A stretch of DNA of 64,000 bases from Hyphomicrobiaceae bacterium. Lineage in GTDB: Bacteria; Pseudomonadota; Alphaproteobacteria; Rhizobiales; Hyphomicrobiaceae. The stretch lies in the NCBI GenBank assembly GCA_022844275.1, contig JALHMB010000005.1:310001-374000 (forward strand), read 5' to 3'. Both the position numbers and the translations under genes were made by a program. The notes under the pieces are model-generated. The model was not told where the DNA came from and ran no database searches. It worked only from the letters and a program-made list of their open reading frames with translations. Below are positions 17,812 to 26,950 of this stretch, in pieces (the stretch's first letter is position 1; each line of letters begins with the position of its first letter).

Positions 17812-18456
17812 ATGCCCAGCTATCGCCTGCACTATTTCCCGGAGTCCGGGAACAGCTTCAAGCTCGCCCTCATGCTCACGCTGTGCGGGGAGCACTTCGA
17901 GGGCGTCTGGACGGACTTCGGCGGTGGCGTGACGCGGACGCCGGAATGGCGCGCCGCCGTCAACGAGATGGGCGAAATCCCTGTCCTCGAGGAGGACGGC
18001 GTGCGCCTCACCCAGACCGCGCCCATTCTCCTCCGGCTCGCGGACCGCTATGGACGCTTCGGCGGCGAGACCCCCGAAGAGAGGAACGAGATCCTGCGCT
18101 GGCTCTTCTGGGACAATCACAAGCTCACGGGCACCATGGCGACCTATCGCTTCCTGCGCACGTTCACGCCGACGCCCGATCCGCAGGTGCTCGCCTTCCT
18201 GCGCCGGCGCATCGACGACTATCTCGGCATTCTCGAGCAGAAGGTCGCCGCCGCAGCCTTCGTCACTGGCGACAAGCCCACGATCGCCGACTTCTCCATG
18301 CACGCCTATCTGCACTTTCCGAGTGACGAGCATGGCTATGACTTCGCCGCCAGTCATCCGGCGATTCATGCGTGGCTCGGTCGGCTCGCAGCCCTTCCCC
18401 GCTACAAGACGGCCTACGAGCTCCTGCCTGGAAAGCGCCTCGTCCACTATACCTGA
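17812..18456 (+). CDS. glutathione S-transferase family protein, 214 aa
   Basis: Thioredoxin-like N-terminal domain with YRLHYFPESGNSFKLAL, MGEIPVLEEDG (the cis-proline that binds the glutathione backbone) and LTQTAPILLRLADRYG; then an all-helical C-terminal domain with TGDKPTIADFSMHAYL, a common GST capping motif. A serine near residue 12 or 15 is the likely catalytic residue. The substrate is unknown. Together with the two VOC proteins it forms a small detoxification-type cassette between mnmE and mnmG. Confidence 0.85.
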   Translation: MPSYRLHYFPESGNSFKLALMLTLCGEHFEGVWTDFGGGVTRTPEWRAAVNEMGEIPVLEEDGVRLTQTAPILLRLADRYGRFGGETPEERNEILRWLFWDNHKLTGTMATYRFLRTFTPTPDPQVLAFLRRRIDDYLGILEQKVAAAAFVTGDKPTIADFSMHAYLHFPSDEHGYDFAASHPAIHAWLGRLAALPRYKTAYELLPGKRLVHYT

Positions 18457-18559
18457 GGTGTGGGCCTGAGCGCGTCGACGCGCCAGCTTTGACCGCGTGC
18501 GCGGATTGCCGTATGGCTCTGCCCTCGCAACAGATCAGGCGTTCTGAGCAGCACGGGAC

Positions 18560-20425
18560 ATGACCGAGGCGACCTACGATGTCATCGTCGTTGGTGGCGG
18601 CCACGCGGGCGTAGAGGCCGCGGCGGCAGCCGCGCGCATGGGCGCTCGCACGGCCCTCGTCACCCACAGCGCTGCCACCGTCGGGGAGATGTCCTGCAAT
18701 CCCGCCATTGGGGGGCTGGGCAAGGGGCACCTCGTCCGCGAGGTCGATGCCATGGACGGCCTCATGGGCCGCGTCGCCGACCAGGCCGGCATCCAGTTCC
18801 GCCTACTCAACCGCTCCAAAGGGCCCGCCGTCCAGGGCCCCCGCGCCCAGGCGGATCGCAAGCTCTACCGTCAGGCCATGCAGGCTGCGATCGCCGCGAC
18901 GGAAGGGCTAACGGTTATTGAAGGCGGCGTGGACGATCTTCAGGTGGAAGACGGCCGCGTTGCGGGCGTCGTTCTCGCAGACGGCCGCGCGCTGCGAACA
19001 GGCGCCGTCGTCGTTACCACCGGCACCTTCCTGCGTGGCCTCATTCACATGGGCGAGACGCGTATCCCCGCAGGACGTTTCGGCGCTGCTCCGGCGGTCA
19101 AGTTTGCGGAACGTTTCGCCACGCTGGATCTCCGCATGGGCCGCCTCAAGACCGGCACGCCCGCCCGCCTCGCCGGCCCGACCATCGACTGGGCGATCCT
19201 CGACATGCAGCCTGGCGACGACGATCCCGTGCCCTTTTCTTTCCTGACGGAGCGGATCACTCAGCCCCAGATCTCCTGCGGCATCACCACGACGACCGAG
19301 CGCACGCACGAGATCATCCGCGCCAATCTGGCCCGCGCACCCATGTATTCGGGCGCCATCCAGAGCGTCGGTCCGCGCTACTGCCCCTCCATTGAGGACA
19401 AGGTCGTCCGCTTCGCCGACCGCGCCGGCCACCAGATCTTCCTCGAGCCCGAGGGCCTCGACGACGACACGATCTACCCGAACGGTGTCTCGACCTCGCT
19501 GCCGGCTGAGATCCAGGAGGCCTTTCTGCGCACGATCCCTGGCCTGGAGCGCGTCGAGATCCGCCGTCCCGGCTATGCCATCGAGTATGATTACGTCGAT
19601 CCGCGCGAGCTGTGGCCGACGCTTGCGGTCAAGCGGCTGCCCGGCCTCTATCTCGCCGGCCAGATCAACGGCACGACTGGATACGAAGAGGCCGCCGCCC
19701 AGGGCCTGCTCGCGGGTCTCAATGCGGCGCGCTATGCCGGCGGCGGCGAGAGTGTCACGATCTCCCGTACCGAGGCCTATCTCGGCGTGATGATCGACGA
19801 TCTCGTGACGCGCGGAGTTTCCGAGCCCTACCGAATGTTCACCTCGAGAGCCGAGTTCCGCCTGCGCCTGCGCGTCGACAATGCCGATCAGCGCCTGACA
19901 CCCCTCGCGATCAGTCTCGGCTGTGTCGGACCCGATCGCCGCGCCGCCTTCGCCCAGCGCAGCGAAGCCTTGGGAGCCGGCCGCACCCTCCTGGATGGCC
20001 TGAGCCTCAGCCCGAACCAGGCTGCGGCCCATGGCCTGGAGATCAACCGCGACGGCCGCCGACGCACGGCCTTCGAGCTGCTGGCCTACCCCGGCATCGA
20101 TCTCGCGCGCCTGAGTGCCATCTGGCCCGAGATCGGTGGCCTTGACGCCCCGATCACTCGTCAGCTTGAAGTCGATGCGCGCTATGCCTCGTACGTCGCC
20201 CGCCAGGCCGAGGACGTGGCGGTCCTCCAGCGCGAGGAAGCGCGCCATATCCCGGCGGATATGGATTTCGGCGGCATCAGCGGTCTTTCCAACGAGATCG
20301 TCCACAAGCTGGAACGGCACCGGCCAGCGACCCTCGCTCACGCCGGCCGGATCGACGGCATGACGCCGTCGGCGCTTCTCCTGCTCCTGGCCCATATCCG
20401 CAAAACCACGAAGCGGCGGGCCTGA
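18560..20425 (+). CDS. mnmG: tRNA uridine-5-carboxymethylaminomethyl modification enzyme, 621 aa
   Basis: FAD- and NADH-binding partner of MnmE (formerly GidA). Visible: [21 protein letters not shown] at the N-terminus, [20 protein letters not shown] with the conserved cysteine, [14 protein letters not shown], and [18 protein letters not shown] near residue 373, with a C-terminal helical domain ending in LLLLAHIRK. Length is normal. The stop overlaps the rsmG start (TGATG), so the pair is translationally coupled, as is usual in this group. Confidence 0.95.
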   Translation: MTEATYDVIVVGGGHAGVEAAAAAARMGARTALVTHSAATVGEMSCNPAIGGLGKGHLVREVDAMDGLMGRVADQAGIQFRLLNRSKGPAVQGPRAQADRKLYRQAMQAAIAATEGLTVIEGGVDDLQVEDGRVAGVVLADGRALRTGAVVVTTGTFLRGLIHMGETRIPAGRFGAAPAVKFAERFATLDLRMGRLKTGTPARLAGPTIDWAILDMQPGDDDPVPFSFLTERITQPQISCGITTTTERTHEIIRANLARAPMYSGAIQSVGPRYCPSIEDKVVRFADRAGHQIFLEPEGLDDDTIYPNGVSTSLPAEIQEAFLRTIPGLERVEIRRPGYAIEYDYVDPRELWPTLAVKRLPGLYLAGQINGTTGYEEAAAQGLLAGLNAARYAGGGESVTISRTEAYLGVMIDDLVTRGVSEPYRMFTSRAEFRLRLRVDNADQRLTPLAISLGCVGPDRRAAFAQRSEALGAGRTLLDGLSLSPNQAAAHGLEINRDGRRRTAFELLAYPGIDLARLSAIWPEIGGLDAPITRQLEVDARYASYVARQAEDVAVLQREEARHIPADMDFGGISGLSNEIVHKLERHRPATLAHAGRIDGMTPSALLLLLAHIRKTTKRRA

Positions 20426-21096
20426 TGAACCGCCCGACTGGCCCCCTCCCGAGCCTGATATCCGGGCCTGAGGACTTCGCCCGGGCCTTCATTGTTTCAC
20501 GTGAAACCATCGATCAACTGAAGATTTACGTCTCGCTGCTGGCTCAATGGCAACCACGGATCAATCTGGTCGCCAATGCAACTCTTGCCGAGGTCTGGCA
20601 CCGGCACATTGCGGACAGCGCCCAGATCGTCGCCTTGGCGCCCCCGGCGCCCCGGTCTTGGCTCGACCTCGGCAGCGGCGGCGGCTTCCCCGGGCTCGTG
20701 GTCGCGATCATGCTCCACGGTGCCGGTACGCGCGTTACTCTGGTCGAGAGCGATCGGCGCAAGTCCGCCTTCCTCGCCGAGGTGGCCCGCCAGACCGGAA
20801 TCACTGTGGAGATTCAGACGGCCCGCATAGAACAAATCGCGACTCAAGGTATGCTGGTGCCGGTTGACGTGGTGAGCGCGCGTGCGTTGGCGCCTCTGGT
20901 GCGCCTGATCTCCCTGAGCCTGCCTTTCTTTGGTGATGATACCATTGGGATATTCCCCAAGGGGCGGGCTGCGGAATCCGAGATCGAGGAAGCGCGCGAT
21001 ACCTGGGCGTTCGATGTCGGGACGGTCCCGAGCCTCACGGATGAGGCCGCCCGGATTGTTCTCGTCCGGCACCCGCGAGCGATAACGGAGGGCTAG
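20425..21096 (+). CDS. rsmG: 16S rRNA (guanine-527 N7) methyltransferase, 223 aa
   Basis: SAM-dependent methyltransferase (formerly GidB) with WLDLGSGGGFPGLVVAIML as the SAM-binding loop, VESDRRKSAFLAEV and VSARALAPL, all typical of RsmG. ATG overlaps the mnmG stop. Codons 24-28 (Val-Ser-Arg-Glu-Thr) are written by an embedded parS site. Loss of this enzyme gives low-level streptomycin resistance in known bacteria. It is followed within 4 bases by parA, forming the usual mnmG-rsmG-parA-parB operon. Confidence 0.95.
   Translation: MNRPTGPLPSLISGPEDFARAFIVSRETIDQLKIYVSLLAQWQPRINLVANATLAEVWHRHIADSAQIVALAPPAPRSWLDLGSGGGFPGLVVAIMLHGAGTRVTLVESDRRKSAFLAEVARQTGITVEIQTARIEQIATQGMLVPVDVVSARALAPLVRLISLSLPFFGDDTIGIFPKGRAAESEIEEARDTWAFDVGTVPSLTDEAARIVLVRHPRAITEG
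20493..20508. promoter_or_regulatory. parS centromere site 2, inside rsmG
   Basis: TGTTTCACGTGAAACC matches the parS consensus at 15 of 16 positions. It lies in the rsmG reading frame about 600 bases before parA. Together with site 1 it makes a two-site centromere spanning about 3.6 kb. Confidence 0.9.
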
Positions 21097-21100
21097 GCCC

Positions 21101-21934
21101 GTGACTGGCAAATACCCTGGGACGCACGGCTTGCGCATCCTGGCCATCACAAACCAGAAGGGCGGCGTCGGCAAAACGACGACAGCCATCAACCTCGGCA
21201 CGGCGCTCGCCGCTGTCGGCGAGAACGTGCTGATCATCGACCTCGATCCGCAGGGCAACGCCTCGACCGGCGTCGGCATCGCGCCCGAGGCCCGCCATAT
21301 CACCTCCTACGACGTGATGACTGGCCAAGCCTCGCTCAGTGCCGCCCGACTGCCGACCGCTGTCCCCGGCCTTTCGATCGTCTCGGCGAACTCCGATCTC
21401 GTCGGCCTCGAGTCCGAGCTGATGGTGGATGGCGCCAAGCCCTATCGCTTGCGCGATGCTGTTACCGCACTCATCGCCGAGCAGCGTGCGAAGGCTGGCG
21501 AGCAGCCTTTCACGTACGTCCTGATCGACTGCCCGCCGTCACTGAACCTGCTGACGCTCAATGCGCTCGTGGCGGCGAACGCGGTGCTGGTGCCCGTGCA
21601 GTGCGAATTCTTCGCGCTCGAAGGCATCTCGCAGCTCAAGGATTCGATCGACCAGATCCGATCGACTCTCAATCCGGGCCTCGAGATCCAGGGCGTCGTT
21701 CTCACCATGCACGACGCGCGCACCGCTTTCTCGCGCGAGGTCGCGGAGAACGTGCGCGAGTTCTTCGGTCCCAAGGTCTACGACACGATGATCCCGCGTA
21801 ACATCAAGGTCGCGGAGGCGCCGTCGCACGGCAAGCCGATCCTCCTCTACGACTACGAGTGCGCGGGCAGCCAGGCCTACATCCGGCTCGCCACGGAGAT
21901 CATCGAGCGCGAGCGCCAATACAAGGCGGCGTGA
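21101..21934 (+). CDS. parA: chromosome partitioning ATPase, 277 aa
   Basis: Small (chromosomal) ParA: a GTG start 8 bases after GGAGGG, a short N-terminal tail with no DNA-binding domain, then the deviant Walker A KGGVGKTT near residues 20-27, LIIDLDPQGNASTG, IDCPPSLNLLTLNAL and PVQCEFFALEG. It forms ATP-dependent dimers on the nucleoid and pulls ParB-parS complexes apart. Adjacent to parB and within reach of two parS sites. Confidence 0.95.
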   Translation: MTGKYPGTHGLRILAITNQKGGVGKTTTAINLGTALAAVGENVLIIDLDPQGNASTGVGIAPEARHITSYDVMTGQASLSAARLPTAVPGLSIVSANSDLVGLESELMVDGAKPYRLRDAVTALIAEQRAKAGEQPFTYVLIDCPPSLNLLTLNALVAANAVLVPVQCEFFALEGISQLKDSIDQIRSTLNPGLEIQGVVLTMHDARTAFSREVAENVREFFGPKVYDTMIPRNIKVAEAPSHGKPILLYDYECAGSQAYIRLATEIIERERQYKAA

Positions 21935-21985
21935 GATGGCCGGCAAAGGCAAACGAATACAGAGGGAAGCGGGGGAAGTTTCGAG

Positions 21986-22867
21986 ATGAATGCGCCATTG
22001 CAGAAAAGCCGGCTCGGTCGCGGATTGGCATCGCTGATCGGCGATGCGCCGGTCACGCAGCCGCGCATACCGCCCGAGGGCGAGCAGCGCATGGTGCCCA
22101 TCGAGCAGATCCGCGGCGGCAAGCTCAACCCGCGCAAGACCTTCAAGGAAGATGAGCTGTCCGAGCTTGCGGACTCGATTCGCGAGAAGGGCCTCGTACA
22201 GCCGATCCTCGTGCGGCCGGAGCCGGGTGCCAGCAACAGCTACGAGATCGTCGCCGGCGAGCGCCGCTGGCGTGCTTCCCAGCGCGCCGGCCTGCATACG
22301 GTGCCGGTCATCGTGCGCGATCTCGTAGATCAGGAAGTGCTCGAGCTTGCGATCATCGAGAACGTCCAGCGCGCCGATCTGAACCCGATCGAAGAGGCGG
22401 CGGGCTATCAAGAGCTGATCGAGCGGTACGCCTATACGCAGGAGCGTCTCGCCGAGGTGATCGGCAAGAGCCGCAGCCATCTTGCGAACACGCTGCGCCT
22501 GCTCAAGCTGCCGATGACCGTGCAGGGCATGGTAGAGGATGGCAAGATCTCAGCAGGTCATGCGCGCGCGCTCGTTGGCCGCGATGATGCCGAGGCGATC
22601 GCTAAGAAGATCGTCGATAGCCAGATGAACGTGCGCGATGTCGAAGCGCTCGTGCAGGCCGGCACGGAGACGGTGCAGACGACGCGACGCGTGCGCGACA
22701 AGGACGCTGACACGAAGGCTTTCGAGAAGGAGCTTGCGGACATACTCGGCTTGAAGGTCGAGATCCGGCGAGGCTCGGGCGAGAGCGGCGTGCTGCAGAT
22801 CAAGTACGGCAACTTCGATCAGCTCGACTACATCCGCCTGCGCCTGATGGGTGGTCCGCAAGGTTGA
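21986..22867 (+). CDS. parB: chromosome partitioning protein, parS-binding CTPase, 293 aa
   Basis: N-terminal SRLGRGLASLIGDA (the ParA-stimulating tail), IRGGKLNPRKTFKEDELSELADSI, then GERRWRA near residue 90 (CTP-binding arginine box), a helix-turn-helix with RLAEVIGKSRSHLANTLRLL, and a short C-terminal dimer domain. Loads on parS, then slides as a CTP-gated clamp. Last gene of the mnmG-rsmG-parA-parB operon; about 50 bases separate it from parA. Confidence 0.95.
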   Translation: MNAPLQKSRLGRGLASLIGDAPVTQPRIPPEGEQRMVPIEQIRGGKLNPRKTFKEDELSELADSIREKGLVQPILVRPEPGASNSYEIVAGERRWRASQRAGLHTVPVIVRDLVDQEVLELAIIENVQRADLNPIEEAAGYQELIERYAYTQERLAEVIGKSRSHLANTLRLLKLPMTVQGMVEDGKISAGHARALVGRDDAEAIAKKIVDSQMNVRDVEALVQAGTETVQTTRRVRDKDADTKAFEKELADILGLKVEIRRGSGESGVLQIKYGNFDQLDYIRLRLMGGPQG

Positions 22868-22901
22868 AGCTGCAAGCTCTGACGCATTCGATGCGGCGGC
22901 C

Positions 22902-23633
22902 TCAGCGGGCCGCCGCAAGTCGTTTCAGAGCTTCCGCTGGATCAATGCGGCCATCGTAGAGAGCGCGACCGGAGATGGCGCCGGCGAGGATCGCACACTC
23001 CGGTGCGAGCAGCGCATCGATGTCGGCCATGGAGGCCAGTCCACCAGACGCGATGACCGGGATCGAGGTCTCGCGCGCGAGCGCCACCGTCCCCGGCAGG
23101 TTCAATCCCTTGAGCACGCCGTCGCGCTCGATGTCCGTGTAGATGATGGCAGCGACGCCTGCGTCCTCGAAGCGCTTTGCCAACTCGATCGCCGTCAGCT
23201 CGCTCGTCTCGGCCCAGCCTTCAACCGCGACCTTGCCTCCCTTCGCATCGATGCCGACGGCGACGCGACCGGGGTGCGTCTTGCAGGCTTCCCGCACCAG
23301 TGCCGGATTGCGCACGGCCACCGTGCCGAGGATCACGCGCGCGATGCCCTTGCCGAGCCAGGCCTCGATCGTGGCCATATCGCGGATGCCACCGCCGAGT
23401 TGAGCCGGAATGCTGATGCTCGCGAGGATGCATTCAACGGCGGCTACGTTCGCGGGCTTCCCCGCAAAGGCACCATCGAGATCGACAATGTGCAGATAGC
23501 GGAAGCCTTGCTGCTCGAATGTGCGTGCCTGCGCGCCAGGGTCGTCGTTGAAGATGGTCGCCGAGCTCATCTCGCCGTGTTTGAGGCGGACGCACTGGCC
23601 GTCCTTGAGGTCGATCGCCGGGAACAGGATCAC
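22902..23633 (-). CDS. hisA: ProFAR isomerase (histidine synthesis), 243 aa
   Basis: TIM-barrel isomerase converting ProFAR to [22 protein letters not shown] holds the catalytic aspartate (Asp8), the mid-barrel GGGIRD and the second catalytic aspartate in YTDIERDG (about residue 128) are present, and IASGGLAS and [10 protein letters not shown] bind the phosphates. Length is normal. In most relatives hisA is between hisH and hisF; here it stands alone, convergent with parB, so the his genes are dispersed. Confidence 0.95.
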   Translation of the reverse strand: MILFPAIDLKDGQCVRLKHGEMSSATIFNDDPGAQARTFEQQGFRYLHIVDLDGAFAGKPANVAAVECILASISIPAQLGGGIRDMATIEAWLGKGIARVILGTVAVRNPALVREACKTHPGRVAVGIDAKGGKVAVEGWAETSELTAIELAKRFEDAGVAAIIYTDIERDGVLKGLNLPGTVALARETSIPVIASGGLASMADIDALLAPECAILAGAISGRALYDGRIDPAEALKRLAAAR

Positions 23634-23702
23634 GCGAAGCCGTCTTTCATTGAATGCGGTTCATTGAACGCAAGTCACAGACAAGCTTCGATGTGCAAGT
23701 CC

Positions 23703-23720
23703 AAGCGCGTTCGCGCGCTT
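23703..23720 (-). terminator. short hairpin after the CitE-like gene
   Basis: AAGCGCG / CGCGCTT, a 7-bp perfect stem with a 4-base loop, directly after the stop codon of the CitE-like lyase on the minus strand. No T run follows, so its role as a terminator is only possible. Confidence 0.3.
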
Positions 23721-24584
23721 CTATGAAACGAGCTTCAGCCGTCGCGCAAGGGCGATAGTGGCGCGGGCCTCGCGGAAGAATGGCTCATCGACCATCTGGC
23801 CGTCGACAGTGAAGGCACCCTTGCCCACGTTCTCTGGCAGCTCGCCGGCAGCCAGCACCTTCTGTGCCCAGGCAACATCCTTCTCGCTCGGCGAGAAAAC
23901 GCGATTGGCGATATCGACCTGTGTCGGGTGAATGCAGCTCTTGCCGAGGAAGCCCATGGCGAGGGCATCGCGCGCATCGCGCTCGTAGCCCGCGCGATCG
24001 TTCACATCGGTCCACACGGTGTCGTAGGCCGGCACGCCTGCTTCTGCCGCCGCCATCTTCACGGCGAAGCGCACAGGCCCCAACGCTGCCGCGTGCCGCT
24101 CGATGCGCAAGGGTGCGAAGAGGTCCGCGAGGCCGACCTGCAACGCAGCGACTCGTTTGTCCGCGCTCGTAATCTCGTAGGCGAGCCTCAAGCCCTTCGG
24201 GCTTTCGACTGTCGCGAGAATGCCTATCGCGCGATCAAAGCCTTTGCGCTTCTCGGCCGCCTCTATGACCAGCACGGCGCGCTCGACATCTTCAGCGCTC
24301 TCGAGCTTCGGCAGGCTGATGTAGTCGAGGCGCGCGCACAGCACCGCATCGACATCCTCTGAGAAGTCGGCGTGAGTGACGCCGTTCGTGCGCACGATCA
24401 TGAGCTTCTCTTGCGGACTCCCGAGGCCGCGCAGGAAGTCTCCGATCGCTCGGCGCGCTGCCGGTTTCTGAGCTGGCGCCACACCATCCTCGAGGTCGAA
24501 CGTCAGCGCATCGGCAGCCGAGCGCATGGCCTTCTCGAAGAACTCCGGCCGACTTCCCGGCACGAACAGCTTGGATCGCATCAT
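23721..24584 (-). CDS. HpcH/HpaI aldolase / CitE-like acyl-CoA lyase, 287 aa
   Basis: Start at MMRSKLFVPGSRPEFFEKA, 10 bases after GGAGG. Features of the CitE-like family: FDLEDGVAP (Mg-binding Asp-Glu-Asp near residue 32), the MIVRTNG strand, the metal-binding E-S-P-K-G-L region, and KSCIHPTQV (about 213-221). Relatives are malyl-CoA, methylmalyl-CoA and citramalyl-CoA lyases, which split or form C-C bonds of acyl-CoA esters. It lies 5 bases after the SMP-30 gene and opposite a CoA-transferase, which could supply its CoA-ester substrate. Confidence 0.85.
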   Translation of the reverse strand: MMRSKLFVPGSRPEFFEKAMRSAADALTFDLEDGVAPAQKPAARRAIGDFLRGLGSPQEKLMIVRTNGVTHADFSEDVDAVLCARLDYISLPKLESAEDVERAVLVIEAAEKRKGFDRAIGILATVESPKGLRLAYEITSADKRVAALQVGLADLFAPLRIERHAAALGPVRFAVKMAAAEAGVPAYDTVWTDVNDRAGYERDARDALAMGFLGKSCIHPTQVDIANRVFSPSEKDVAWAQKVLAAGELPENVGKGAFTVDGQMVDEPFFREARATIALARRLKLVS

Positions 24585-24589
24585 GGTGA

Positions 24590-25507
24590 TCAGCCTCCAG
24601 CTTTCGGTCCGAACATGGGCTTGCCGGCATAGGGCATGTCGGCCACGAGAATGTGCCCGGTCTCCGACTCCGTCATGAAGAGCTGCTTTCCCTTGAAGGC
24701 GATGTTGGTGACGAAGTGCCCGACAGGCGGCTCGATGAAGTGCGTCGGCCGTCCCAGATGATCGAAGCGCCACACGCCGAGACCGATGTGCGCGACCACG
24801 AGACCGCCTTCCGCATCGAGCGCGATGCCGTCCGGCCCACCGAGACCACCCGAGAGCTGGATCGCGAGGCCGACCTTGGACACGCCGCCGTCGATCATCA
24901 GCGGAATGCGCCAGACAGCATTGGCGCGCGTAACGCCCACGTAGACAACGCGCTCATGCAAGTCGAGCACGATGCCGTTGGGACTAGGGATCGTATTCAC
25001 GAGGCACGTGAGCTGGCCCGACGCCGTGTAGCGATAGACGCGCCCGGTCGGATCGTGCAGTCCGGTCTGGCCCTGATCAGTGAAATAGAGATCGCCGTTC
25101 ATCGCGAAGTGCAGATCATTGACGCCCTTGAAGCTCTCCGAGCGGATAGTCTCGATGAGCGGCGTCACCTGTCCGCTCGCCATGTCGAGCGTCATGATTC
25201 CGCGCTTGTAGTCCGTGATGAACGCGCGGCCGTCGGCGTGGAACTTGAGGCCGTTCGGCCAGCCGTCGTACTCCGCCACCAGCGACCAGGTGCCCGAAGG
25301 CGAGACCTTGAAGATACGCCCGTGCGGAATGTCGGTGACGACCAGATGTCCGTCGGCATCGAAGCTCGGCCCCTCGAGGAAGCAGTCGACCGGCTGACCG
25401 GCCTTGTTGAAGTCACCCCATTGCGAGCGTTTGGGGCGTCGCACGGCATCGGGCATCCGCGAGAAGATTTCGGCCCGAATGGTGGCCGGCGGCGCGAACA
25501 GGTTCAT
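24590..25507 (-). CDS. SMP-30/gluconolactonase-family protein, 305 aa
   Basis: Six-bladed beta-propeller hydrolase. Start at MNLFAPP after GGGAGGACAAGG. Motifs: FLEGPSFDADGHLVVTDIPHGRI (first metal glutamate near residue 43), GVNDLHFAMNGDLYFTD (Asn and Asp ligands), IPSPNGIVLD and GGPDGIALDAEGGLVVA (catalytic Asp). Family members open lactone rings of sugar acids or other compounds. It has no signal peptide, so it is cytoplasmic. Operon with the downstream CitE-like lyase (5-base gap). Confidence 0.85.
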   Translation of the reverse strand: MNLFAPPATIRAEIFSRMPDAVRRPKRSQWGDFNKAGQPVDCFLEGPSFDADGHLVVTDIPHGRIFKVSPSGTWSLVAEYDGWPNGLKFHADGRAFITDYKRGIMTLDMASGQVTPLIETIRSESFKGVNDLHFAMNGDLYFTDQGQTGLHDPTGRVYRYTASGQLTCLVNTIPSPNGIVLDLHERVVYVGVTRANAVWRIPLMIDGGVSKVGLAIQLSGGLGGPDGIALDAEGGLVVAHIGLGVWRFDHLGRPTHFIEPPVGHFVTNIAFKGKQLFMTESETGHILVADMPYAGKPMFGPKAGG

Positions 25508-25695
25508 CCTTGTCCTCCCTCGGGCGCCACATGCGGGCCATGCGTCTCCTGAACCCGCAGGAGACTTGGCGCGCCGAGCGGCCTCATGTTCTATATTCAT
25601 TGAGTTCCGGGGGCATCAAATGGCCCCGTGCTGCAGGTGTCAAGAAACGCGAGGCGCTGCAGGACAGCTCCGCGCCCAGGGAGATGATCGCCGCC

Positions 25696-26892
25696 ATGCC
25701 CGCCAATGATCTGCCGCTCGCGGGTGTCCGCGTGGTCGAGTTCTGCCACGTCATCATGGGCCCGACCTGCGGCCTGATCCTCGGCGATCTCGGGGCCGAC
25801 GTGATCAAGGTCGAGCCGGCGCCGAACGGCGACAACACGCGGCGCATGGTTGGCTCGGGCGCGGGTTTTTTCGCAACCTACAACCGCAACAAGCGCTCGC
25901 TTGCTCTCGATATGAAGACGCCGGAGGGCATGGAGATCGCGAAGAAGCTCATCGCTTCCGCCGACGTGCTCACGGAGAATTTCCGGCCCGGCGCCATGGA
26001 CGCGCTCGGCCTTGGTTATGAAGCTCTGAAGAAATCACACGAGCGCCTCGTCTACTGCTCGCTCAAGGGCTTTCTCTCCGGCCCCTACGACAAGCGCGCA
26101 GCCCTCGACGAGGTCGTGCAGATGATGGCTGGCCTTGCCTACATGACAGGCCCGCTCGGCCAGCCGCTTCGCGCGGGTGCTTCGGTCAACGACGTCATGG
26201 GCGGCATGTTCGCCGCGATCGGCATCCTTGCAGCGCTGCGCGAGCGCGATAGTACCGGCAAAGGGCAGCTCGTTCAGAGCGCACTCTATGAAAACTGCGC
26301 GTTCCTGGTCGGCCAGCACATGATGCAGTATGTCGTTACAGGCACGCCCGCGGCCCCAATGCCACAGCGTCTCCAGGCCGCCTGGGGAATCTACAACGTG
26401 TTCGACTGCGCTGATGGCCAGCTCTTTCTTGCAGTCGTGACCGAAACGCAATGGAAGATCTTCTGCGACGAGTTTGGCTTCGCTCACCTCCTCGCGGACG
26501 AGCGGTTGAAGACCAACGCCATGCGGGCGAATAACCGCGAAGTCTTTTTGCCCTTCGTTCGCGAGCAATTCGCGCAATGGAAGCGCGACGACCTCGAAGC
26601 GAAGGTCGCCGCCGCGGGTCTCCCCTATGCGCCGATAGCCAAGCCCCATGAGCTGTTCGACGACCCGCACTTGAAGGAGTCCGGCGGGCTGCTACCACTG
26701 ACACTTCCGGATGGCACCGAGACTGTAACACCAGCGCTGCCGATCGAGCTTGCCGGCCGACGTCTCGGCACGCGCCTCAATCCGCCGAAGATCAGCGAGC
26801 ACGGTCGCGAGATCCTTATCGAGCTGGGATATGGCGCCACCGCTTCCGATGACCTCATTGCGCGCGGGATCGTGACCCCGGCGGCGAAGTAA
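25696..26892 (+). CDS. family III CoA-transferase (CaiB/BaiF), 398 aa
   Basis: Moves CoA between carboxylic acids through an aspartyl-CoA intermediate. Signature features: LAGVRVVEFCHVIMGPTCGLILGDLGADVIKVEP, ATYNRNKRSLALDMKTPEG, the catalytic aspartate in ALDEVVQMMAGLAYMTG (about residue 137), and GKGQLVQSALYENC. The start is uncertain: an ATG 12 bases upstream is only 2 bases from GGGAG. Divergent from the SMP-30/CitE operon across a 190-bp promoter region, which suggests a shared catabolic pathway. Confidence 0.85.
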   Translation: MPANDLPLAGVRVVEFCHVIMGPTCGLILGDLGADVIKVEPAPNGDNTRRMVGSGAGFFATYNRNKRSLALDMKTPEGMEIAKKLIASADVLTENFRPGAMDALGLGYEALKKSHERLVYCSLKGFLSGPYDKRAALDEVVQMMAGLAYMTGPLGQPLRAGASVNDVMGGMFAAIGILAALRERDSTGKGQLVQSALYENCAFLVGQHMMQYVVTGTPAAPMPQRLQAAWGIYNVFDCADGQLFLAVVTETQWKIFCDEFGFAHLLADERLKTNAMRANNREVFLPFVREQFAQWKRDDLEAKVAAAGLPYAPIAKPHELFDDPHLKESGGLLPLTLPDGTETVTPALPIELAGRRLGTRLNPPKISEHGREILIELGYGATASDDLIARGIVTPAAK

Positions 26893-26950
26893 CCTTGTCG
26901 CCTAACTTCGGCTTTACCGATCCGGTGCTGAACTTGCAGAAACTCAGTCC

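Noticed and set aside
18908-20395. Long open frame (495 codons) antisense to mnmG
   Set aside because: mnmG is unmistakable on the other strand, and the antisense product has no motif.
23703-23720. Origin or attachment-site role for the AAGCGCG/CGCGCTT hairpin
   Set aside because: It is a short GC-rich hairpin directly after a stop codon, better explained as a weak terminator.
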